Assembly (NCBI GenBank): GCA_020719895.1 | Contig: DYPM01000108.1 | Coordinates: 1 to 5,707, forward strand | Length of the DNA stretch: 5,707 nucleotides | Reading direction: 5' to 3' | From: Sulfurovum sp. | GTDB lineage: Bacteria; Campylobacterota; Campylobacteria; Campylobacterales; Sulfurovaceae | Shown: positions 1 to 4,880 of the stretch, piece by piece | Layout of the letters: each line of letters opens with the position of its first letter | How positions within the stretch are numbered: position 1 is the first letter of the stretch | Notes under the pieces: model-generated | What the model saw: the letters and a program-made list of their open reading frames with translations, nothing else | Databases searched by the model: none | What the model was told of the DNA's origin: nothing | Position numbers and translations under genes: made by a program

Positions 1-1
1 A

Positions 2-136
2 AAAGAGGGGAGACAAGAAGGAATGGAATCCAAAGCGATTGAGATAGCAAAAAATCTTCTTGATATTTTAGACAACAAAACCATAGCTTCAAAAACAGGG
101 CTTAGCGAAGAGACTATAGAAAGCTTGAGACAATAA
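2..136 (+). CDS. C-terminal end of an Rpn-family (PD-(D/E)XK nuclease / transposase-like) protein, partial
   Basis: The reading frame is open from the window edge and stops with TAA at 134-136, giving 44 residues of a gene whose start lies outside. The fragment begins with a charged, glycine-spaced stretch (KEGRQEGMESKAIEIAKNLL), followed by a short helix-turn-helix-like end (TIASKTGLSEETIESLRQ). This pair, an EGxxEG-type linker then 'A.KNLL....I...TGLS.EEI..L', is typical of the C-terminus of the Rpn recombination-promoting nuclease/putative transposase family, where the catalytic PD-(D/E)XK domain comes first. That domain is not in the window, so activity cannot be judged. The gene converges with the membrane protein at 188-502, with 51 bases between the two stops. 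Other proteins can carry similar tails, so the family call is an inference from the tail alone. An ATG at 23 is in frame but would give only 37 residues and is unlikely to be a start. Confidence 0.6.
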   Translation, partial: KEGRQEGMESKAIEIAKNLLDILDNKTIASKTGLSEETIESLRQ

Positions 137-187
137 CATTTTTCTTCGTTTTTGATGGGCGACAATTGAATCCTCCAGCCCAAAAGG

Positions 188-502
188 CTAAGAAAACCCT
201 AAAAGAAAATGAATCAAAAGAAAAATCCCAAAAGTCATTAATGGTGAAAATATCATCCATCCATAAAAACGATCTCTCAAAAGATACCACAAAACTCCAA
301 TCCATCCGACTATCAATCCAAACCGATGCAACCAAAAAAGCCACTCTATCGATTTGAGCATAGATCCCACTAAGCCCATCGCAATAAGCACGCCAACGCT
401 TCCTAATGCAATCCATAATTTTTGTCCCATATCTTTATGACGAAACTGCCAAAAAAGAAGAGAGAGTGTCAGTAGTGCAATTGCGATTGTAAAGATCTTC
501 AT
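188..502 (-). CDS. Small four-helix integral membrane protein of unknown function
   Basis: This is a 104-residue protein that I cannot assign to a named family. It is almost entirely hydrophobic, with four likely membrane helices at about residues 2-20, 29-49, 55-74 and 80-102. Short basic or polar links separate them (RHKDMGQK near 21-28 and RDRF near 76-79). The first helix begins at the start codon and could also act as an uncleaved signal anchor. Its ATG (502-500) overlaps the TGA of the NUDIX gene in an ATGA arrangement, so the two are almost certainly co-transcribed and translationally coupled, with this gene second. The stop is TAG at 190-188. The length and pattern resemble small conserved hypothetical inner-membrane proteins of Campylobacterota. 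No catalytic or ligand-binding motif is visible. The overlapping start and regular hydrophobic pattern make a real gene very likely; its function is unknown. Confidence 0.8.
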   Translation of the reverse strand: MKIFTIAIALLTLSLLFWQFRHKDMGQKLWIALGSVGVLIAMGLVGSMLKSIEWLFWLHRFGLIVGWIGVLWYLLRDRFYGWMIFSPLMTFGIFLLIHFLLGFS

Positions 503-1176
503 CGTGTCGTACTCCTTTCAAACCACCATAAAAATGCAAACATCAAGCCTGGTGTTGTGGTGATTTTGTTATCAAATATCATTGCCTTAGCTTCACTCAC
601 AGGCAAATAAACCACCTCAATCATCTCCAAATCTACACCGCCACCTTCTGAAATACGCATCGATTCATCGACTTCGGTATAGTAGAGATTTTGTTTGCTT
701 CCTGCAAATCCAACTGATGTATGAAATGTAGCGACTTTTTGGATATTTTCGACCAAAACAACATAACCGCACTCCTCTTCAATCTCTTCTCTTGCGATAT
801 CTTCAAGTGAGAGTTCTTTGTCTACCATTCCCGCACAAAGCTCGTGAGTGACACCGATATTATTAAAGAGCGACCAGTCGCGAGAGCTGTCTGCTGAAGA
901 CAACTTAGCGTTAGCGTAGCACAATGGACTTTGTTCATTGTGCGTTATTTTTGGTTCTGTAAGAACTCTATTGAGATAAACAGCAGGACGAAATTGTTTG
1001 ACAAGTACAAATGCTTCTTTTTGAGTGTGATAGATCAAAATTGCAACACTGTCACTTGCTTGTACTACTTCCCAACTTTTTGCAATGCCGTTTTGATTGT
1101 ATCGTACCAACAAAGGAGAGATGTAGCTCGGATCTTCAAGCGGATGAATTGTAAAATCACTAATTGTATGTTTCAT
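499..1176 (-). CDS. NUDIX hydrolase, NUDT14-like (UDP-sugar / ADP-ribose diphosphatase type)
   Basis: This 225-residue cytoplasmic enzyme probably hydrolyses a nucleoside-diphosphate sugar to NMP plus sugar phosphate using Mg2+. Visible family blocks are VLVKQFRPAVY (57-67), ELCAGMVDK (112-120), the NUDIX helix from G116 to Y138 with EEIEEECGY at 130-138, and VGFAGSKQNLYYTEVD (155-170) followed by the GGG loop at 178-180. The metal-binding core E131, E134, E135 and G137 is intact. The box departs from the textbook pattern: E130 replaces Arg, and L122 stands where Glu is usual. As I recall, human NUDT14 also deviates at the Glu position, and its length (about 222 residues) matches. Residues about 71-106 lie between conserved blocks and are encoded by a repeat element (859-972), apparently an in-frame insertion. 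The ATG at 1176 is preceded by AAGG with a 6-base spacer. It is the first gene of a unit with the membrane protein at 188-502. Fold and subfamily are well supported; the exact substrate is inferred. Confidence 0.9.
   Translation of the reverse strand: MKHTISDFTIHPLEDPSYISPLLVRYNQNGIAKSWEVVQASDSVAILIYHTQKEAFVLVKQFRPAVYLNRVLTEPKITHNEQSPLCYANAKLSSADSSRDWSLFNNIGVTHELCAGMVDKELSLEDIAREEIEEECGYVVLVENIQKVATFHTSVGFAGSKQNLYYTEVDESMRISEGGGVDLEMIEVVYLPVSEAKAMIFDNKITTTPGLMFAFLWWFERSTTR
859..972. repeat. Palindromic repeat element, copy A, inside the NUDIX coding sequence
   Basis: A 37-base core (865-901) matches 2585-2621 at 30 of 37 positions with no gaps; six of the seven differences are transitions. 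Next to it lie a perfect 8-base inverted repeat, GCACAATG (919-926) and CATTGTGC (936-943), and a hairpin GTTCT-GTA-AGAAC (954-966). The 11 bases AGAACTCTATT (962-972) occur as the exact reverse complement at 2564-2574 beside copy B. Smaller stems are GCGAC-CA-GTCGC (870-881) and GTCT/AGAC (889-901). On the coding strand the segment reads through without a stop as residues about 71-106 of the NUDIX protein, between the FRPAVY and ELCAG blocks. The repeat match and stems are direct observations. The outer borders (859 and 972) are estimates, because the flanking gene sequence blends into the element. Confidence 0.65.
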
Positions 1177-1210
1177 AGTATGCCTTTTTTGTATGACGTT
1201 CTAAAAAATT

Positions 1211-1223
1211 TGACATTATGTCA
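1211..1223. promoter_or_regulatory. Perfect 13-base palindrome upstream of the NUDIX gene, possible operator
   Basis: TGACAT-T-ATGTCA is a perfect inverted repeat of two 6-base arms around one central base, 35-47 bases upstream of the NUDIX ATG. Read on the minus strand it contains CATAAT (1220-1215), which could serve as a -10 box with transcription starting about 30 bases before the start codon. A palindrome overlapping a -10 box would be a natural repressor site. It lies just outside the large palindromic repeat at 1225-1323, so it may instead be a remnant of that element's insertion. No known regulator's consensus is matched with confidence. Confidence 0.35.
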
Positions 1224-1224
1224 C

Positions 1225-1323
1225 CTCTAAAAATTACATTTTGGATTGCTTCGACTTTTGCAAAGCCTCGCAAAGACAGGATTTGTCATTGCGAACGAAG
1301 TGAAGCAATCTATATTTTTAGAG
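1225..1323. repeat. Nested palindromic intergenic repeat of the 'ATTGCTTCG...CATTGCGA' kind
   Basis: The element is built of nested inverted repeats: outer arms CTCTAAAAAT (1225-1234) and ATTTTTAGAG (1314-1323), perfect; middle arms GATTGCTTC (1244-1252) and GAAGCAATC (1302-1310), perfect; and inner arms CGCAAAGACA (1269-1278) and TGTCATTGCG (1284-1293), one mismatch with a 5-base loop. It fills most of the gap between the M23 stop and the NUDIX start, both on the minus strand. RNA read from either strand should fold into a long stem, so it may end or attenuate M23 transcription or protect mRNA ends. Sequences with a TCATTGCGA...GAAGCAATC core are familiar as REP-like intergenic repeats in many bacteria. 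This copy appears non-coding and is unrelated to the repeat at 859-972. Confidence 0.8.
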
Positions 1324-1361
1324 ATATCCATTAATCAGATGGCTCAATAAGATATGCAAGG

Positions 1362-2543
1362 TTAGTTGTTGTTTGCGAGTCTATCTTGCGAATGACCCAA
1401 ATAATACAACAACCTATCTTTGTACTCTTTGGCTCCTTTGATTGTGACGGTTTCATATTCTATTTTGCGATGGGTTGAGGAGACATTGAGTACTTTGAGT
1501 GGATCAATCCATCTGCCGTTTTTTTGGAGACCCAAATGAAGATGTGGGCCAGTGCTTCTTCCTGTGTTTCCTACATAGCCTATCACTTCTCCTTTTGAGA
1601 CTGATTTTCCTGTGTGTACGCCTGTGCGACTAAGGTGTGCATAAAGAGATTCGTACCCTTGATTGTGTCGTATCTTGACTACATTCCCATAGCTTCCCAT
1701 TCCGCCCGAGTAGGTTACCCTTCCATCATTGATTGCTAAAAGCGGTGTTCCTTTTCTAGCACCAAAATCAGTACCGTGATGTGGACGATAATGATTTAGA
1801 ATCGGATGCCATCGGCGATAACTAAACAGTGAAGTGATACGAACATGACGCAATGGCATACCAAATCCAGCTTTTTTTATCACACTTTCTCGTTTGATTT
1901 TTTGTTGATAGTCTCCCTCTTGAGTGTAGTATGAACCTTTTGCTTCTTCTACGCCATTTCCCTCTTCATCAACAAGCAAAATTTTTTCTTTACCTTCAAA
2001 GTTGAGTTTTATTGCTTTAATTGTGGGAGGAGCAAAGTGTTTGTCAAGTCTATTTTTTTGAGCATAAACAAAAGAGAGAGAATCGGAGGGCTGAATCTTT
2101 TTTGGATTGATATTTCCTTCCAAAGCGATGCTGATTCGTTTCGCAACGTTTTTGTTTTTTATTGTTTTTTGTGTGTCTATATAAGGATTTGTGGTGATAT
2201 TCACCTCTGCAAAATGTTCCTCTTCAAGATACTCTACAGGAATAATGTCAAACCCATAGCCATCGCTTTCTCTAAAAAGATGAATCTGCAACTCTTCGTT
2301 AAGCGGTATAAGCGACTGAAGTAATCTGTCTTTTTTGTCTTTGAGTTCGTAATATCGCACACCGCACGGTATCTCGCTGAGGTACTTCTGATCATCAGAA
2401 GAGATCTTGTCTAAAAGCTCTTTGGTGATTGCGTATTGGTCTAAATATTCTGAAAATGTCCCACCTTTTTTCCATTTTTTACTCTCTATCGTAGCTCCAA
2501 AATTTAGCGTTATGACAATCAACACCCACACCAATATTTTCAT
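1362..2543 (-). CDS. csd3: Periplasmic M23 peptidoglycan endopeptidase, Csd3/Pgp3-like
   Basis: A 393-residue exported zinc metallopeptidase expected to cut D,D cross-links, and possibly the terminal D-Ala, of peptidoglycan in the periplasm. Residues 1-17 form a signal peptide (MKILVWVLIVITLNFGA). Residues about 20-225 are the regulatory N-terminal region, and 230-350 the LytM/M23 domain. The zinc and catalytic residues are all present: H255 and D259 in HHGTD, H303 in YAHLS, and H334 and H336 in GPHLHLGL. Length and neighbourhood match H. pylori Csd3/HdpA (HP0506, about 400 residues) and C. jejuni Pgp3, enzymes that shape helical cells, partly through an N-terminal domain that blocks the active site. 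The ATG at 2543 follows AGGA with an 8-base spacer. It is divergent from the PgbA-N gene. The last ten residues (HSQDRLANNN) look like a non-conserved tail. The peptidase call is near certain; orthology to Csd3 rests on domain layout and synteny. Confidence 0.93.
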   Translation of the reverse strand: MKILVWVLIVITLNFGATIESKKWKKGGTFSEYLDQYAITKELLDKISSDDQKYLSEIPCGVRYYELKDKKDRLLQSLIPLNEELQIHLFRESDGYGFDIIPVEYLEEEHFAEVNITTNPYIDTQKTIKNKNVAKRISIALEGNINPKKIQPSDSLSFVYAQKNRLDKHFAPPTIKAIKLNFEGKEKILLVDEEGNGVEEAKGSYYTQEGDYQQKIKRESVIKKAGFGMPLRHVRITSLFSYRRWHPILNHYRPHHGTDFGARKGTPLLAINDGRVTYSGGMGSYGNVVKIRHNQGYESLYAHLSRTGVHTGKSVSKGEVIGYVGNTGRSTGPHLHLGLQKNGRWIDPLKVLNVSSTHRKIEYETVTIKGAKEYKDRLLYYLGHSQDRLANNN

Positions 2544-2563
2544 TCATTACATCCTAATATTCT

Positions 2564-2645
2564 AATAGAGTTCTGCAAGAACTCAAAGAGCGAACAATCA
2601 CGAAAGCCGTCTGTTGAAGACCTAATTTTGAGCTTGCTCAAAATT
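2564..2645. repeat. Palindromic repeat element, copy B, upstream of the M23 gene
   Basis: The second copy of the element starts with AATAGAGTTCT (2564-2574) and the hairpin AGTTCT-GCA-AGAACT (2569-2583). The 37-base core (2585-2621) follows, matching 865-901 at 30 of 37 positions. A perfect 10-base inverted repeat comes next, AATTTTGAGC (2624-2633) and GCTCAAAATT (2636-2645), in the place where copy A has an unrelated 8-base stem. Here the element is non-coding. It ends 21 bases before the M23 start codon and, if the minus-strand promoter at 2680-2688 is right, is transcribed as part of that gene's 5' leader. Read in the same phase as copy A, the core still has no stop codon on the minus strand. 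Confidence 0.65.
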
Positions 2646-2679
2646 TGAGAATTAACTTAGATGGTTCAATTTAACTTTA

Positions 2680-2688
2680 AGTATAACA
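2680..2688 (-). promoter_or_regulatory. Probable extended -10 promoter of the M23 gene
   Basis: On the minus strand this reads TGTTATACT, an extended -10 (TGnTATAAT) with one mismatch. No clear -35 box is present, as is usual for the main sigma factor of Campylobacterota. Transcription would start near 2673, giving a leader of about 130 bases that contains repeat copy B. A closer TAGAAT (2564-2559) was considered, but its start point would fall within the ribosome binding site. Confidence 0.45.
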
Positions 2689-2741
2689 AAACAGCCATTA
2701 GTCCTACACTTTGGATTATGGAACTTTTACTTTTTTGTGAG

Positions 2742-2747
2742 TATAAT
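2742..2747 (+). promoter_or_regulatory. -10 box (TATAAT) of the PgbA-N / glcD unit
   Basis: A consensus TATAAT follows T-rich stretches (2725-2736), the upstream pattern typical of Campylobacterota promoters. Transcription would begin near 2754, just before the AAAAAGGA ribosome binding sequence (2754-2761) and 16 bases before the ATG at 2770. This position argues against the earlier in-frame starts GTG 2737 and ATG 2746, which would lie at or before the transcript start. Confidence 0.6.
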
Positions 2748-2769
2748 GAATCAAAAAAGGATCATTATA

Positions 2770-3450
2770 ATGCGTTTTGTCGCACTTATATTTTTGAGTT
2801 TTATCTCTGTTTTTGCACAATTTTTTCCTTCTCAAGTCCAGACAACTGTAGATATGGCAGACATCAAAGAGATTACACTTCACAAACCACTTCCTGTCGC
2901 AGGAATGAGTGGCGTAGTGGTTCACTACTACACCACTTCTCTTGGAGCGATTCTTACCTATATCGAACAAAAAGCTGATGGAAAGTGTCGTTATCTCTCC
3001 GTAGATCCAATCAAACACGACGCTCTGCCGACTATCAAAACTCCTATTGGCAAAAATGATCAAGTCATTGGAGGATATCTTTACAATAATGTGCTTCTTA
3101 TTGCTCCTGATGCACAAAGTTACTCCAAATTTATAGCTATCTACTCCAAACATTGGATTCATCCTGATCTCTATGCTCTATTTTTGCAGACAAATGGCGA
3201 GAACAAGCCTACACGACAAAATCTCCAAACATTTGCACTACAACATCAAGTAGGACTTGTCGTGGTCATACGAAAAAATGATATTGTATTGCTTGATCCA
3301 ATCAGTCAAAAGTTTATTTCTACAATGAAATCTAAAGATGCACCAAACAAAGGAGAAATTCCTTTTTTTAATCGTTTGGATAGACAAAAAGCAGGTTGGT
3401 TTGACAGTGAACTCAAAGAGAGCTATTATCAGATTGTGGAGAAGCTCTGA
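2770..3450 (+). CDS. Exported PgbA N-terminal-domain protein
   Basis: A 226-residue secreted protein. Residues 1-16 (MRFVALIFLSFISVFA) are a signal peptide with likely cleavage after A16. The remainder contains GMSGVVVHYY (45-54), a motif-like glycine/valine block, and GLVVVIRKNDIVLLDP (162-177) near the end. It resembles the N-terminal domain of H. pylori PgbA (HP0508), named for plasminogen binding, and the exported protein Cj1214c, which occupy the same place before glcD. H. pylori PgbA is about twice as long; the extra C-terminal region is absent here, so plasminogen binding should not be assumed. The start is set by AAAAAGG before ATG 2770 and by the TATAAT at 2742; an in-frame ATG at 2746 would add eight residues (MNQKRIII) and still give a usable signal peptide. 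The stop abuts the glcD start, so the two are one transcript. The domain call relies on remembered resemblance plus synteny; the function is unknown. Confidence 0.75.
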   Translation: MRFVALIFLSFISVFAQFFPSQVQTTVDMADIKEITLHKPLPVAGMSGVVVHYYTTSLGAILTYIEQKADGKCRYLSVDPIKHDALPTIKTPIGKNDQVIGGYLYNNVLLIAPDAQSYSKFIAIYSKHWIHPDLYALFLQTNGENKPTRQNLQTFALQHQVGLVVVIRKNDIVLLDPISQKFISTMKSKDAPNKGEIPFFNRLDRQKAGWFDSELKESYYQIVEKL

Positions 3451-4833
3451 ATGTTAGACGCTAAACATATTGTAAACCTTGAAGAGATTGTAGGCAAAGA
3501 GAATGTCTATAGCGATAAAGCCCATCTTATCGCCTACTCTTACGATGCTACACGTACGCGTTTTGAGCCTGAAGCGGTGGTTTTTCCGCGTCATGAAGAG
3601 GACGTGAGTCGCATTTTGGTGTATTGCAACCATCACAAAATTATGATTACACCACGCGGTGCGGGTTCTGGATTTACAGGTGGTGCGTTACCTGCAAATG
3701 GTGGCATTGTCCTTGCGATGGAAAAACATATGAACCAAGTCCTTGAGATTGATATGCAAAATTTGGTCGCAGTGGTACAACCAGGTGTAATCAATATGGA
3801 TCTTCAAAAAGCAGTCGAAGCAGTCGGACTCTTCTACCCGCCCGATCCTGCGAGTGAGCAATACTCTACGCTCGGTGGAAATGTAAGCGAAAATGCAGGC
3901 GGTATGCGAGCTGCCAAATACGGCATTACCAAAGACTACGTGATGGCACTGCGTGCGGTGCGTCCTAATGGCGATATTATCCGTGCGGGCAAACGCACTA
4001 TCAAGGATGTCGCGGGATACAATATAGCAGGGATTATTATCGCAAGCGAAGGTACTTTGGCAGTCATCACCGAAATCACACTCAAACTTCTACCAAAACC
4101 AAAATATGTCAAAGCTTATATGGGTATTTTTCCTTCAGTTGAGAGTGCGATGAATGCTGTATTTAAATCACTCTCTGCGGGTGCGAATCCTGTGGCGATG
4201 GAGTTTATGGATGATTTGGTGGTGCAGGCACTCAAAATCAAATTGGGGATTGAGCTACCAAAAGATGCAGGCGGATTATTGATCGGTGATGTGGATGGAA
4301 ATGTTATAGAAGAAGTAGCGTTTCAGCTTGAGACGCTCGAGAGGTCTTTTAGAGAAAATGGCGTACAAGATTTCATCGTCGCTCACACCAAAGAGGAGAG
4401 AGACAAGCTTTGGATCGCAAGACGCAATGCCTCTCCCTCAATCACCATTTACGGTAGCAAAAAACTCAACGAAGATATTTCAGTGCCACGAAGTATGCTT
4501 CCAGAAGCACTCAAACGTATTTATGCGATTGGTGATCGTTACGGATTTAAAGTGCCGTGTTTTGGTCACGCAGGCGATGGCAATATCCATGTCAATGTGA
4601 TGGTGGACGGCAAAGACGCAAAACAACTCGAAGCGGGACATCGGTGTATCGAAGAGATATTTGAACTTGTCGTAGAGATGGGTGGAACGCTTAGTGGCGA
4701 ACACGGTATCGGCACAGCAAAAGCACCGTTTATGCACATTGCTTTTAATGCTGGAGAGTTGCAACTCTTCAAAGATATAAAAATGGCATTTGATCCCAAC
4801 AATATCCTCAATCCAGGAAAAATGGGACTATAG
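3451..4833 (+). CDS. glcD: FAD-linked 2-hydroxy-acid oxidase/dehydrogenase subunit GlcD
   Basis: A 460-residue flavoprotein of the GlcD/D-lactate dehydrogenase family that oxidises glycolate or D-lactate to the 2-oxo acid and passes electrons toward the quinone pool. The PCMH-type FAD domain covers about residues 35-215, with PRGAGSGFTGGALP (68-81) and PPDPASEQYSTLGGNVSENA (130-149). The FAD-oxidase C domain follows with GHAGDGNIHVN (372-382), SGEHGIG (415-421) and FDPNNILNPGKM (447-458). Length and motifs are complete. The ATG lies directly after the TGA of the PgbA-N gene (zero gap), with GGAG 9 bases upstream inside that gene, so translation is probably coupled. E. coli glycolate oxidase also needs GlcE and GlcF; neither is adjacent, as in H. 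pylori and C. jejuni, so partners must be encoded elsewhere or the enzyme acts alone. Family certain; substrate not determinable from sequence. Confidence 0.95.
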   Translation: MLDAKHIVNLEEIVGKENVYSDKAHLIAYSYDATRTRFEPEAVVFPRHEEDVSRILVYCNHHKIMITPRGAGSGFTGGALPANGGIVLAMEKHMNQVLEIDMQNLVAVVQPGVINMDLQKAVEAVGLFYPPDPASEQYSTLGGNVSENAGGMRAAKYGITKDYVMALRAVRPNGDIIRAGKRTIKDVAGYNIAGIIIASEGTLAVITEITLKLLPKPKYVKAYMGIFPSVESAMNAVFKSLSAGANPVAMEFMDDLVVQALKIKLGIELPKDAGGLLIGDVDGNVIEEVAFQLETLERSFRENGVQDFIVAHTKEERDKLWIARRNASPSITIYGSKKLNEDISVPRSMLPEALKRIYAIGDRYGFKVPCFGHAGDGNIHVNVMVDGKDAKQLEAGHRCIEEIFELVVEMGGTLSGEHGIGTAKAPFMHIAFNAGELQLFKDIKMAFDPNNILNPGKMGL

Positions 4834-4868
4834 TGCAATGCGATAGTGAATATTCTTTGTGTATCGAT

Positions 4869-4873
4869 AAGGA
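4869..4873 (+). promoter_or_regulatory. Ribosome binding site deciding the TTG start of yihY
   Basis: AAGGA lies seven bases before TTG 4881. No ATG occurs in frame until residue 74, inside the conserved domain, so this site fixes the unusual start codon. The 47 bases between glcD and yihY hold no convincing terminator, only a weak CGATA (4841-4845) / TATCG (4862-4866) pairing, so read-through from glcD is likely. Confidence 0.75.
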
Positions 4874-4880
4874 TATTTGA

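Noticed and set aside
177..189. AGCC-CAAAA-GGCT hairpin at the end of the membrane protein gene, as a terminator
   Set aside because: The stem has only four pairs and no T-run follows it on either strand.
114..416. Minus-strand open frame of 100 codons overlapping the membrane protein
   Set aside because: It overlaps 188-502 on the same strand in another phase, runs into the end of the Rpn-like gene, and shows no ribosome binding site or family resemblance.
859..972. CRISPR array or toxin-antitoxin signal from the repeats
   Set aside because: There are only two core copies, about 1.7 kb apart, with no regular spacers and no cas or toxin genes.
931..1230. Plus-strand frame of 99 codons opposite the NUDIX gene
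   Set aside because: It is antisense to a gene with clear family motifs and crosses the repeat; no supporting start signals.
2737..2769. Longer PgbA-N start at GTG 2737 or ATG 2746
   Set aside because: Both starts lie at or before the TATAAT at 2742-2747 and its expected transcript start; ATG 2770 has the AAAAAGG site and a clean signal peptide. ATG 2746 remains a weaker alternative.
2716..3162. Minus-strand frame of 148 codons opposite the PgbA-N gene
   Set aside because: It lies opposite a well-supported exported protein, is rich in Cys, Lys and Arg with no domain pattern, and has no good start context.
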